From positions 1-33,102 of the IMG/VR virus record IMGVR_UViG_3300030382_003589: DNA of 33,102 nucleotides; one strand, 5' to 3'. Of this stretch, positions 21,801-27,588 are shown piece after piece (within the stretch, counting starts at the first letter, position 1; each line of letters opens with the position of its first letter). Below the pieces are notes generated by a model that saw only the letters and a program-made list of their open reading frames with translations, was not told the origin of the DNA and did not search any database. The translations under genes and the position numbers were made by a program. Source of the stretch: a virus.

Positions 21801-23570
21801 AGTACTACTTAGGTCTCCAGTTGCACCAATAGCACCATCATCATCAAATTCATATACTTTAGATGTTCCATCAGTAGATACAATAGTTATAGTATCTTGG
21901 TCATAATTAGCAACAACACTGCTTACAAAAGTCAAACTACCTACTGCAGCAATCCCATTCTCCATATAAATAATATCATCTTTAGCAAATACTTGATTAG
22001 ACGAACTATCTAAATATAAGATATTATCTTCTTTATCTGCTGTTATAGCAGTATTTAAATATTTTGCTGTTCCACCTGTACTCTGCCTTGCATATGTGCT
22101 AGTAATACGCATATATCTATCACCGCTTTCATAAGGATAGTAATTTGCTGCTTGACTAGAACCATGTATATTAGTATCTTCCCAATAACCTCCAGATGTT
22201 TGCTGTGTAATAGCTGTAGTTGTTACTAAATCCCCAACAGTATCAGCTTGCCAGCCATTTTGTTGAGCAGAAACTCCTCCTTCATCTGCTGCAGCACTAA
22301 GTCTTCTAGACTTCCAATCATTAACTTTATATAGTTTATCAGCACCAACATCTATATTTGTAGTTATTGTATCAACAGTATGATGAAAGGTATGATTTTT
22401 AAGTAAATTAGCTTCTAAATACCAATTAAAACCTGTTTCTTCAGCATTTACAGGAGCTTCTTTAAATGTCAAATCATAACCAGTAGCAGCACCAACATGT
22501 TTTAGTGTAAAGGTTTCTCCACTATTTATCTTATTATCACCTGCGTCGCCAGCACCACCAGCGTAAAAAGTAATTTTACTTGACTCTGGAAAGTTTCTTT
22601 CAATATCTTGAAATCTACTAGGATAAGTATTAGTAAATGTTTTATTAGTACTATTCCATGTAGTCCTCCAAGAACCTACATCTGATTGTATTTTAGAACC
22701 ATTATCAGGGTCTGTAATATTATTACTAGCATGAGACAAGTAAGATGAATTTCCTTTTATATTATTACCAGACCATTTACTCCAATTAGAAAAACCATCT
22801 AACCATCCTTGTTTAGATTTATATTGAGTTCCTCCAATTTCAAGTCTATTTGCAAAAATATTATATTGAGCATTAGCAGCATATGGTAATACTATAGAAT
22901 TTAAAGCGCCTCTTTCTACCCTAAAAGTAGCTAATGTATCCTTAACTTTTTCCTTTAAAAATATAATTTCATTATAACTGTCACTTGAACGTATAGAAGA
23001 ATAAGAAGTAGATGTAGTAATTTGAATATAATCACCTTGATTTAATATACCTCCAATATTTCTACTAGTTTTAGCAGTTTCTTGTTTAAAGGATATTCCT
23101 AAATTTTCAGCAAAATTTATAGTTGTTGTACTTTCAGTTATAGCAGTACTAGGTCTAAATTGTAAATAAATTACTCCACCTCTTTTACTCTCTTTACTCC
23201 ATAGACGAGTCATTCTTGGTTCTACGCCATTTATAAGAAGTTTTTCTCTATATCCTTCAGTTCCTATAAAAGTAACACTAGAGGCAAGATAAGGTGATAT
23301 TTTCTCGAAATTATTTATTAAGCATAGTGTGCTATTAGATTGAGTATAACTTTCGTTTCTAGCCCAATTATGAGGTTCTAAAACCTTAACAAAGGTTCCT
23401 GATGATGAGAAGATAAACTTATCATTATTTATAGCTTCTAATATTCCATCTTTAGTAACAGGATTAACATTTAAAGAATATGAAGCGCTCTCACCCTCAA
23501 TATCTCTTTCATCTGAATTGAGAACTATTCCTGTATTAAATCTATTTAATTCGTGCAGTTGTTTTGGCAT
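12870..23570 (-). CDS. Giant nozzle/stabilisation-like tail protein with large beta-rich insertion (3566 aa)
   Basis: Single frame of 3566 residues. The N-terminus (LNRFNTGIVLNSDERDI) resembles the start of podovirus nozzle proteins (T7 gp12 or P22 gp10 type). The C-terminal 500 residues look like the rest of such a propeller: QIDGYLFVGD, FNGRLFVFDSNNTYKIN, GMFFADRNGAYMHNG, KQRWDLWEVG and GKIYISIDSIVYEY. Between them lie about 2900 residues of modules: two VERG segments (E219-R-G and E702-R-G), beta modules of the DTITIVSTDGTSKVYEF type (about 552-660, 769-815, 819-1040), a carbohydrate-binding-like module (about 866-977), and an EF-hand-like loop D1893-N-D-G-D-G-V-I-D. A fibronectin-like stretch (about 3060-3135) precedes the C-terminal part. 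AAGGAAAG sits just before the ATG. Structural role in the tail is well supported; exact role of the insertion is unknown. Confidence 0.85.
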   Translation of the reverse strand: MPKQLHELNRFNTGIVLNSDERDIEGESASYSLNVNPVTKDGILEAINNDKFIFSSSGTFVKVLEPHNWARNESYTQSNSTLCLINNFEKISPYLASSVTFIGTEGYREKLLINGVEPRMTRLWSKESKRGGVIYLQFRPSTAITESTTTINFAENLGISFKQETAKTSRNIGGILNQGDYIQITTSTSYSSIRSSDSYNEIIFLKEKVKDTLATFRVERGALNSIVLPYAANAQYNIFANRLEIGGTQYKSKQGWLDGFSNWSKWSGNNIKGNSSYLSHASNNITDPDNGSKIQSDVGSWRTTWNSTNKTFTNTYPSRFQDIERNFPESSKITFYAGGAGDAGDNKINSGETFTLKHVGAATGYDLTFKEAPVNAEETGFNWYLEANLLKNHTFHHTVDTITTNIDVGADKLYKVNDWKSRRLSAAADEGGVSAQQNGWQADTVGDLVTTTAITQQTSGGYWEDTNIHGSSQAANYYPYESGDRYMRITSTYARQSTGGTAKYLNTAITADKEDNILYLDSSSNQVFAKDDIIYMENGIAAVGSLTFVSSVVANYDQDTITIVSTDGTSKVYEFDDDGAIGATGDLSSTNDTNVAVQLTAYSTPSAHAAADEFIAAVNSENGHGADKIIARKVYNTGTTDVVVKLYQTRAGTDGNTTPSYIDAGSDPDEMTVSAFANGANTGGTKEYMKVLAVNNRALTVERGYYESPIKYHYAHTDNKIFKNFFNSISQTVPSTKLKKGQKYNLSFYAKQVGTTATAIFNIEDKPLDGTGLIITDGKGRDNRFIFDDTSNDSTSATVLNWPDTGASGVPQNRLKFSAVPDTDSWFSLSDTDGNKWRFVFKDTSTSDGQTFLIGDEFSQEVGNDLVTNGTFDEDSDWTKNSGWEINTASGIAVKKTASANSILHSGILTDAKSYKITFDIQVDVGTLTPYAGTTAGTAVSTTGTYTQYIKCAGTTNLKFLADSTFLGSIDNVICTEVRNHVEIGRGGGADADGVATRVTSTINAAGGGSAFGTLNVTATASTDMVLLKQDTGVPFYDGIVEKSEASTNLYMTDIGWNYIMEVGINGMSSGDEDDIADAFQEAVDACLETNANYPSAIGGKGMLCSIDATNDSNKVTLTQDFTGASGNTPIETINYTHADADVSMFGSLDGSALGFSGGFNADGGLLLEVGGGYIQENGTWTKPMPEPDDGFAAHKEDPSFQKYIIPLLELDSPNGDIKGSLSTTWRKYEISFEIPHNVNFVDELTGDDNGLAVTFISRGADGTSIEIDLADLCEDTTIVSVDKNSMISNASFIDNQGLKDLIFYDSRENQIKIITKFDDLSLSRFSFGDIEITENMNDRLKAISSNSNMSLVLRNRAAHMGFGSTSEDSLPKWIGYLNHQFFDEKLDNTLYADNDFVPQYGGEGGGYQAAHMNKLCPAGEYERVTAVIGSLENISDSQYHDTKKGKVQIMTVSHNCDDLNRFNISDNITCRKYMDTNMTWTGRGVWVIYEIVDENSFKCVRYIERDYVEMTAGTVTIAFRPYYYYGCIRGVDRLFRINPEDLLEWRDDENDIKDLIPNTSTFKAGTIQASPPLDFKIESICSSYNKASNGRDGGHIWVLPKFGSSDDVRIYNINIEEAFDSWARSNVSKKSIIQGVFRSYKFSNISAGTHGKGSRYPSKDDDSRTNAYIDNPTGYPSDILETKGTAELFDPLETDVTASSVSPSAFDTRLWIQFHHGTSSFKENARFLFCGRTSWENTKDGVREIHFADRTPAMTHLYSKVTKYTNKSSDAPKRLQYNSGPFYGYSQANGRDHDTSEWKKYTSSKTRMQRHAIYNCKLDDADEETNYIERLGIVRNNRGEDKKYKGKYCEYLDSDRNAFPYFHMGYNVGWRQYDKKECNLRLPKYGLFQIADNDGDGVIDGTGLITLNKNTDSGSSDQSENRKGKYGGKHQRISSHCVGLICSSERVWIKHAGKLITHPPDSDFASEWLSLGNDKYKPGGMFQHDAPEYVSMKKFVAVCSDIHFGDYRQPHRNQITNMISAHGGRMTKLGLRYNHYLQAGDLIYLDLESAEKSYGGDTLSTTDWKGWQTSTYIAQVTGDKTIIVPIYYDGNNKTKEELSGKYPFIYVGGFRRNAIRGKSGDNELDKNWTPRMEDEAGPGIHPSARLAKSGGHQGGGMQHYHWAWDSDASNYQDGDIFTDSNRAAGHYCPTFFSQQHNFGPADYEDTGTHGMMFPGFLHKVDRLSALSGKMFRPFTQSDETFEHLVVGDSTVISMPCFPDAIMHRGGYAFEGKPFTMSGMTLTADNPWVAGLSKTDLKKLVVGMPIKEHDKWTNSAGDWDESRVASGAVVQRIDLDNDVFMMSDLPTNLSSGTATSVTIRFGGHPLNQYASRLFISSKTTGNERGRIFAVDWNLLRPDESTRRVAGCTSYPTGGSDKKYNAADYDTDDTNAIKTSDYVCSGVIHHYYDKDKSGSSNTTRNDAGTHPIIEIYSRLDDWGERRAGESFSWSKSAQRGIFRNKNRRALIQTAGPRTVSKYPYRDYNVSAFYGWNQNSYYRIPNVFHGMWISVIDRIYGFVQTRKIIGSWSSQRWSNTGHDKYDNHRFAVHFPFGHPPETGDRFYIWEDSAVSVASLHKIQRHDPKNIPSQQSIDMNDKIPGVYEAPFNSGTPTKGTHTLQVQNTIDSIPGKWNNLYITGNPKRFHIRANYPPNIPSSATPIATDASRKGVNILDIRGPFATFYTRTKHFLTPGDDIEIYDSEVDSNFDGTYEIKSIPSSYSFVIAQDPNKDYEDSSKGKVRVIYQSASKGRAPTSNPAWVNMDYPTIMATYGGLGYHHTKKFGGFRLSNNNKRSDVTVDGNPGFRKGDGTMHDPWLAEIKHLPTNAIRQFKKGQIITITNDMFTEYASGINNNFSSATYVDHDKNRQAGYGTTLATHDRYKDEKNVNSGSGHHAQNLKTKYPYGPNTILSKASGKFQIYDIDKDPLSPTYGSMWVPNELAAISEAGWLKAVDLSDEKWDLVVASQTGATKFGHLISGFDSWDKSASGGNTGGLYPYLRTYSEDSGNIYSYYYHINKQDSLGVTPVGLSNQSGDYFKKDTQYEYKISLMYDGYQEGPLSSSSWIWNEPKSYDELQLKIALTAGYSKRLTHIQLYRRKGTTDSFKHIQEISTDSGEGWSKSGSKWVFAHLDDGKDGASFETRTGFSELIETLKIKYGISTQIDGYLFVGDCDHEKIDDATTMIFRSKPGQYSVFDWTTDFINIPAKPTAMASFNGRLFVFDSNNTYKINQHDLIIEDTFEGIGCLGPNSVTITEYGMFFADRNGAYMHNGSSPVRISEAITAGGDTNMFSMSDSSTIGSSFMRDISWQNTVSKESDIAPYVRFDSQKNSVLFFVEKKSSLKETHPLITASGIQNITQSNLTNKSFFYCWSYNLKKQRWDLWEVGEGNDLGVPFIGDDGKIYISIDSIVYEYMGGNTKRSFTWLSKKLTMGESTQLKVFNKIKITGSELNQNLGGEWNDSSDKLILATNTGRITSGSNSTTKQITFRQKENNSGEYKLKSSNKTGKWMQILLENQTESIQSIGIIFRKRAVK
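20640..20975 (-). other. Carbohydrate-binding-like (CBM4/9-type) module nested in the giant tail protein
   Basis: Covers about residues 866-977. It opens with LVTNGTFDEDSDWTKNSGWE, continues with alternating strands (SYKITFDIQV, TYTQYIKCAG) and closes with SIDNVICTEV. This is the jelly-roll pattern of CBM4/9 or galactose-binding modules: NGTF at the start, Trp-rich first strands and a final iDNV. It appears inserted inside another beta module, because the sequence on either side reads as the two halves of one unit. Confidence 0.5.
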
Positions 23571-23637
23571 TACTTTCCTTTGTTATCCATTGAAACTCTT
23601 TAAGACTAGAAATCCAATACTTATCTGGAACTATCAT
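23542..23637 (-). CDS. Possible 31-residue peptide overlapping the start of the giant tail gene
   Basis: The ATG at 23637 opens a frame of 31 codons (MIVPDKYWISSLKEFQWITK at its start) ending in TAG inside the giant gene, with a 29-base overlap. A weak TAGGGA precedes it. It fills the 72-base spacer after the metallophosphoesterase gene, which otherwise has no content. It may be a true small gene or only a leader whose translation opens the giant gene's start. Short length makes chance likely. Confidence 0.25.
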   Translation of the reverse strand: MIVPDKYWISSLKEFQWITKESNAKTTARIK

Positions 23638-23642
23638 TATCC

Positions 23643-24425
23643 CTAAACATTTCCGTCTAGCAATTTCCCCCATACTGTTGTCCTTCCATCTATTATTTGA
23701 ACTATATCTACTGTAAATCTTCCGCCTTTATAATAATCTACTATTGCAAAGGCATGAGCCCATTTATGTTGTCTACCACCTAACCATCTATTCTTTTCAG
23801 GTCTCATATCTTTTAAACACCCAAGTGACCAAGCTGATTTAGGGCCATCCATATATGTCACACTATCTTGTTGCAGGGAATGATGATGACCATACATTAT
23901 ATTGGCACCTAATTTCCTTAGATGATTCGCTGCGTGATACTGCCCACCAAAATGGTGCCCATGGTAAAAATAGAGCTTGCCTATTTGAATATATTTACCT
24001 GCTTCATGATATTTGTATCCACGTTCTTTGAACTTGCATACGTCTTTGAAGCGGTAATCTAAGTAAGGATGCTCTTCTACGAATCTATCCAACCACTCAT
24101 CATGATTCCCTGCACAAATATGTCTCTCTTTACACTTTACTTTGTCCAGAGATTCGTCAATACTGTCAAGTAACTTATTAACCGCCTCAACATCTGCGTC
24201 TACTTTAGGCATTATATACTCTAAAGGCGGTTTTTTCTTTCTTTTCCATTGCCAGTGGGAAACGCTAGCCCACTCTCCTAAATCACCCAAATCTACATAG
24301 ATATCGGGTTTTACCAGTTCTATTGCTTGTTTTACCACATTCATAGCTGGTACATCATGCACTGGTGCATGTTTGTCTGGAGTAATTATGGCCCGTTTAA
24401 TTACACCATTCTTTTGTTTCTTCAT
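23643..24425 (-). CDS. Calcineurin-like metallophosphoesterase (260 aa)
   Basis: All metal-binding motifs of the family are visible in order: D17-K-H19, D45-L-G-D48 (usual GDxxD has Glu at 51), G106-N-H-D109-E, H155-G-H-H158 and G179-H-H-H182. The family cleaves phosphoester bonds with two metal ions; the substrate cannot be told from sequence and could be nucleic acid, nucleotide or phosphoprotein. About 260 residues is normal for a single-domain member. No signal peptide is seen. The coding sequence looks less AT-biased than its neighbours (more GCG, CGT and CCG), which may reflect later acquisition or a conserved enzyme. It sits between a zinc-ribbon gene and the giant tail gene, an unusual place for an enzyme. 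Confidence 0.9.
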   Translation of the reverse strand: MKKQKNGVIKRAIITPDKHAPVHDVPAMNVVKQAIELVKPDIYVDLGDLGEWASVSHWQWKRKKKPPLEYIMPKVDADVEAVNKLLDSIDESLDKVKCKERHICAGNHDEWLDRFVEEHPYLDYRFKDVCKFKERGYKYHEAGKYIQIGKLYFYHGHHFGGQYHAANHLRKLGANIMYGHHHSLQQDSVTYMDGPKSAWSLGCLKDMRPEKNRWLGGRQHKWAHAFAIVDYYKGGRFTVDIVQIIDGRTTVWGKLLDGNV

Positions 24426-24436
24426 ATAAAAAGCCT

Positions 24437-24763
24437 CTAATTAAATTTAGATTTTGGCAAATAACCCCAATCACTAGGATTTGTCCAGGACCCTTTCGCT
24501 GCTTGTAAATATTCTTCGGTTTTCTTTTTCTTAAACCTTAAGAACATTGATTCGCATTTATTACACTCCCATAATAGATTTCCCATATATGCCCCCATTA
24601 TCTCTACGCCACCTATTTCATCATGATGACAATGAGGGCAATGTGAAGGTTTATCTGAAAAGATAAACTCACTATCAATGGAGATACTATCTATCAAAGT
24701 ATCCTTTTGGTTTAATAGAATATCTTCTAACATTACTAATCTATTTTCACCTTGAGATAACAT
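24437..24763 (-). CDS. Small zinc-ribbon protein (108 aa)
   Basis: Two CxxC knuckles, C42-P-H-C45 and C67-N-K-C70, 21 residues apart, form a treble-clef or zinc-ribbon site; extra His at 41, 46 and 47 lie beside the first knuckle. A basic patch (FKKKK, about 77-81) follows, and the C-terminus is aromatic (SWTNPSDWGYLPKSKF). The ATG at 24763 overlaps the preceding stop (TAATG); M11 is a possible alternative start. The next gene, a metallophosphoesterase, begins 11 bases downstream, so the two are likely co-translated. Nucleic-acid or protein binding is inferred from the fold only. Confidence 0.8.
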   Translation of the reverse strand: MLSQGENRLVMLEDILLNQKDTLIDSISIDSEFIFSDKPSHCPHCHHDEIGGVEIMGAYMGNLLWECNKCESMFLRFKKKKTEEYLQAAKGSWTNPSDWGYLPKSKFN

Positions 24764-24933
24764 TATTTTCCTTTTATCATATCGATAATAGGTTTTAATA
24801 TCATGTCAAATATTACGTCATCTTTTTTACTAGGGCTAAGTTTAATTGCTTTTTCTACAACATATAGACCAAGTAATATCCATTCCCAGTTACCAAGTAA
24901 CTTTGACATAAATCCTACAGATGCTTCTTCCAT
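24763..24933 (-). CDS. Small membrane protein, possible holin-like (56 aa)
   Basis: ATG at 24933 to TAA at 24763-24765, 56 residues. An excellent AAGGAGAG site precedes it, and both ends are TAATG junctions with neighbouring genes. Residues 16-31 (WEWILLGLYVVEKAIK) form one probable membrane helix, followed by a Lys-rich turn and an amphipathic C-terminal helix (IFDMILKPIIDMIKG). The pattern of one Trp-led helix plus a DMILKPI tail recalls small phage proteins often labelled holin-like, but that label is only a guess. It forms part of a run of small membrane or coiled-coil genes. Confidence 0.75.
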   Translation of the reverse strand: MEEASVGFMSKLLGNWEWILLGLYVVEKAIKLSPSKKDDVIFDMILKPIIDMIKGK

Positions 24934-25139
24934 TAGAATCTCTCCTTGATTTTTTCTAGTTTACTCTTTCCTTTTGAGAAAGACTTTTCCAATTTCTTGA
25001 TTTTACTTTCAAGCTTTTCTACCTTTTCATCCAATTCATTAGGCATTTCTACATATTCTTGTATCTTATCTAGTTTAAATTGCTTAAGCAATTGCTTCAT
25101 AATAAGGTCTATAATCTTTTTAATAATAAGTCCTTGCAT
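24933..25139 (-). CDS. Small Lys-rich coiled-coil protein (68 aa)
   Basis: Residues 1-22 form a basic amphipathic helix (LIIKKIIDLIMKQLLKQF) that could lie on a membrane. Residues 34-66 are a heptad-like coiled coil dominated by Glu and Lys. Start and stop are both TAATG junctions with neighbours, which supports it being real. No family is recognised. A role alongside the adjacent membrane proteins, or as a small tail chaperone, is possible. Confidence 0.7.
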   Translation of the reverse strand: MQGLIIKKIIDLIMKQLLKQFKLDKIQEYVEMPNELDEKVEKLESKIKKLEKSFSKGKSKLEKIKERF

Positions 25140-25648
25140 TATATATTCTCAATTATTGCACATACAATAGCTTGAACTTTATTTACAGAAGTTCCAGCTT
25201 TTGCTTTTTGAGCAGATATAGCATGAAGATTTTGAACTGTGCATCCTGGTTTGCAATGAAATGTTTCACCAGGACCTATCTCAAGTGATGTAGTTCCATT
25301 ATGAGCAGCTCCACCTCCATCAAAACTAATATAAATACTATCAGCAGTATTATCTGTAGTCCCATCATCTCTTTCACTTGTATGTTTTATAAATAAAAAC
25401 TTAACTTTATCAATAGGGCTAACAATTTCCATATTAGTTCCAGTATCTTCACCAGCAGCAGTAGTTCCCATTTGTAAGAATGCATCCTGTGATATTAATG
25501 CAGTAGATGTATTTGTCACATCAGTTAACTTATAATACCATCCTTCAGTAACACCAGCTGGAGTATATCCAAATGTACCAGATATAGTCTTTGCTATCTC
25601 ATCAGGTAATACTAAACTACTCGTTGTTATTACAGCAGCATCAGCCAT
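25139..25648 (-). CDS. Probable virion structural protein, beta-rich (169 aa)
   Basis: Starts at MADAAVITTSSLVLPDE after a strong AAGGAGAT site. The sequence is rich in Thr, Ser, Gly and Asp, with predicted strands and turns (DSIYISFDGG, LEIGPGETFHC) and no membrane helix. Two Cys lie in FHCKPGCTVQ. The composition resembles other small phage head or tail-surface proteins in this window, notably the 157-residue gene at 26195-26668, which has the same strand, GPGE/EAGK-turn and aromatic strand order (LEIGPGETFHC versus LEAGKSFIIW). The two may be distant relatives. Exact role is unknown. Confidence 0.75.
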   Translation of the reverse strand: MADAAVITTSSLVLPDEIAKTISGTFGYTPAGVTEGWYYKLTDVTNTSTALISQDAFLQMGTTAAGEDTGTNMEIVSPIDKVKFLFIKHTSERDDGTTDNTADSIYISFDGGGAAHNGTTSLEIGPGETFHCKPGCTVQNLHAISAQKAKAGTSVNKVQAIVCAIIENI

Positions 25649-25657
25649 TTAATCTCC

Positions 25658-25891
25658 TTATTTTTCAATTCCTAGCCAAGTTAAAACAGAACCTATAACG
25701 AATACAAGAGTTGCACCTATACCTTTAATAGAATATATTTGCTTTTCAGTTTCTGTAACTCTACCATTTAATCTAACTAAATGGTCATTAATTTCATTAA
25801 CCTTTTCTCTAATATGTTCAACATCACCACTAATTCTTGTTGTGTGAACGGTTAATTCTATTAGAATATCCTTAGTAGTTTCTGTTTTCAT
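25658..25891 (-). CDS. XhlA-like coiled-coil membrane protein, possible lysis factor (77 aa)
   Basis: Residues 7-52 form a coiled coil (EHIREKVNEINDHLVRLNGR), and residues 57-74 a single membrane helix (GATLVFVIGSVLTWLG) followed by a short charged end. This order, coiled coil first and helix last, is that of the haemolysin XhlA family, which works with holins in host lysis in Bacillus phages. It overlaps the upstream 104-residue membrane protein by 20 bases in another frame. Both proteins have one membrane helix and a coiled coil in opposite order, so they may act as a pair. Alternatives are a tail-membrane anchor or spanin-like part. Confidence 0.7.
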   Translation of the reverse strand: MKTETTKDILIELTVHTTRISGDVEHIREKVNEINDHLVRLNGRVTETEKQIYSIKGIGATLVFVIGSVLTWLGIEK

Positions 25892-26186
25892 TCTTTTCTT
25901 GCATCCTTAAAAATTTCTCCTTTAATCCATTTCCACTTAATTTAGCAATAATTTCTACTAAAGCCTTATAACTGTTTTCCAAACCTTTTTGTTCCAACTG
26001 CATTCTTTTTTGTTGGTCTATTAATTTGACAAGTATACCTTCAAGTCTGTTAAACTTTTGATGCATATCCTTAGATAAATCATCTTGTATATACTTATTT
26101 TGTTTCCATATAAAAAATCCAAATGCTATTGCAACCACAATAGGAATCCCATACTGTTCCAGTATTTGTAGCCAATCCAAAGTCAA
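25872..26186 (-). CDS. Membrane-anchored coiled-coil protein, possible lysis factor (104 aa)
   Basis: One membrane helix at residues about 13-27 (GIPIVVAIAFGFFIW), then a long charged coiled coil (about 35-80) and a hydrophilic Asn/Glu/Lys tail. The start is TTG at 26186 with AAGGTG six bases upstream; no ATG is available before the helix, so TTG fits best. Its end overlaps the XhlA-like gene by 20 bases. A holin-like or accessory lysis role is inferred from size, topology and partner; no endolysin gene is visible in this window to support it. Confidence 0.7.
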   Translation of the reverse strand: MTLDWLQILEQYGIPIVVAIAFGFFIWKQNKYIQDDLSKDMHQKFNRLEGILVKLIDQQKRMQLEQKGLENSYKALVEIIAKLSGNGLKEKFLRMQEKNENRNY

Positions 26187-26194
26187 TATACACC

Positions 26195-26668
26195 TTACGT
26201 TGTCGCTACTATAACTTCTAAATCACATGCAGCTGTATCAGCCTGAGCTTCCATACTGACAATAGCTGCATCGGGAACTGCACCAGCATTCTCAGCCTTT
26301 CCACCTGACATTGCTCCATCAGCACCATCATTTGAATGAGTCCAAATAATAAAACTTTTACCTGCTTCTAACTTCATGATAAATTCATCACTATTTTCAT
26401 CTGTAATTCTTATTGCACACCAATTAGTTGCATCATGATTTGTTACTCTTACATATTGTACTAAATCTCTATCAAAAACACTTCCCTGAACGGTTGACGC
26501 ATTAGTAGTATACAATGTTATTTCAGGTGATGTAGGGCATGTTATTATTCTTTCATACACATCATTTATACTTGCTATAGTTTCTGTAACACTATTTCCA
26601 TATCTTTTTCCACCTAAGGTTACAGATTCAGAAATGTTTACAGTTAATGTTCCTGTTCCTACTGCCAT
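26195..26668 (-). CDS. Probable virion structural protein (157 aa)
   Basis: Strong AAAAGGAGAT site before the ATG. Short beta-strand-like pieces alternate with Gly, Asn and Ser turns. Residues about 75-110 (YVRVTNHDATNWCAIRI, then LEAGKSFIIWTH) resemble a compact beta-sandwich common in small phage head-surface or tail proteins. Ala and Gly dominate the C-terminal third. No catalytic motif or membrane helix is seen. It lies between a fibre-like gene and the membrane pair. No named family recognised. Confidence 0.75.
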   Translation of the reverse strand: MAVGTGTLTVNISESVTLGGKRYGNSVTETIASINDVYERIITCPTSPEITLYTTNASTVQGSVFDRDLVQYVRVTNHDATNWCAIRITDENSDEFIMKLEAGKSFIIWTHSNDGADGAMSGGKAENAGAVPDAAIVSMEAQADTAACDLEVIVATT

Positions 26669-26680
26669 CTATATCTCCTT

Positions 26681-27430
26681 TTAATTATTAGTTCTTGAGA
26701 TTTCTCTCCAATTAGTGCTATCTTTAGTAAATAAAACAATTGTATCATGAGAACCAGGAGCCCAATTTCCGCTTAATATAAAATTACCTCCATCATCAAT
26801 TTCTGGAGCTGTTCCACTATCAGCAACTGTTAAAATTACTATTTGTCCTTGTGCAGCATTATCAAGTTGTGTAATTTTAACAGAAGCTCCATTCATATCT
26901 CCAGTAGTAAATATATTACCTCCATCTACTCTTGGAGTATTATCATCATCATCAAAAGTATCTTGCTGTAAAAGAATAGGTCCATTTACAACTTGAGTTT
27001 GAACTTTAGCATCTGCTGCATTATTTGATGACCTTATTTTTAATCCTTGTTTCATAGTACCATGTGATAATGCACTAAGAATCATAGCTCCATCTGCAGC
27101 GCCATCATCAGCATCTCTAACAAAAGTATCAATCTCAGCATATGTTCTTTTTGTACTACCAGCATCCTGGCTTTGAAATCTAATAGAACCTAAATAATCA
27201 TTATCATCAGGAACTGAATTTTTAAATAACACAACATCTGGACCATCATTAGCAGACCTATCCGCAGTAGTTGTAACTAGCAAAGATGTTGTAGTATGAC
27301 CTTGCCCTCCAGTATTCACAGTAAGTTGTCCAAAAATTTCTGTAGCTCCTTGTAATTGAATGCTTTGACCAGTTTGCTTATCTTGTTCCGTAACAATAGC
27401 ATTTCCAGAGCCAATTATACTTTTTCCCAT
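26681..27430 (-). CDS. Probable tail fibre-like protein (249 aa)
   Basis: Begins MGKSIIGSGNAIVTEQD; the ATG overlaps the stop of the upstream 52-residue gene (TAATG), and AAGGAGAAG lies just before it. The sequence is rich in Asp, Thr, Gly and Asn with shortish strands. The middle (LGSIRFQSQDAGSTKRTYAE, then GMILSALSHGT-like and GLKIRSSNN) matches the pattern in the 379-residue neighbour (NGFITFNGYDDG, VYGKIYSQ, GLKISGSN), so the two appear to share a domain. The C-terminal third (GQIVILTVADSG, then FILSGNWAPGSHDTIVLF) is like fibre or tailspike ends that carry a small beta fold. A fibre component or a relative of the neighbour is likely. Confidence 0.75.
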   Translation of the reverse strand: MGKSIIGSGNAIVTEQDKQTGQSIQLQGATEIFGQLTVNTGGQGHTTTSLLVTTTADRSANDGPDVVLFKNSVPDDNDYLGSIRFQSQDAGSTKRTYAEIDTFVRDADDGAADGAMILSALSHGTMKQGLKIRSSNNAADAKVQTQVVNGPILLQQDTFDDDDNTPRVDGGNIFTTGDMNGASVKITQLDNAAQGQIVILTVADSGTAPEIDDGGNFILSGNWAPGSHDTIVLFTKDSTNWREISRTNN

Positions 27431-27588
27431 TATTTCTTCTCCTTTTCAAAATCTTTCTCTTCAGAACTCTTTTGTTCTTTTATTAAACTTGTAAGAAGCT
27501 CAATAGCTCCTTGACATTTGACAAACAATTCCTTTGCTTGTTCTTGTTGATTCTTTATACCTTTTAATTTTTCTTCTAAATCTATCAT
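27430..27588 (-). CDS. Small charged coiled-coil protein (52 aa)
   Basis: ATG at 27588 overlaps the upstream stop as ATGA, and its own TAA at 27430-27432 overlaps the next ATG as TAATG. This gives 52 residues beginning MIDLEEKLKGIKNQQEQAKE. It is one long Glu/Lys/Gln helix with heptad-like Leu and Ile, ending in EKEKK. Coupled starts and stops on both sides and a position between two fibre-like genes argue that it is real. A role as fibre-assembly partner is possible but not shown. Confidence 0.7.
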   Translation of the reverse strand: MIDLEEKLKGIKNQQEQAKELFVKCQGAIELLTSLIKEQKSSEEKDFEKEKK

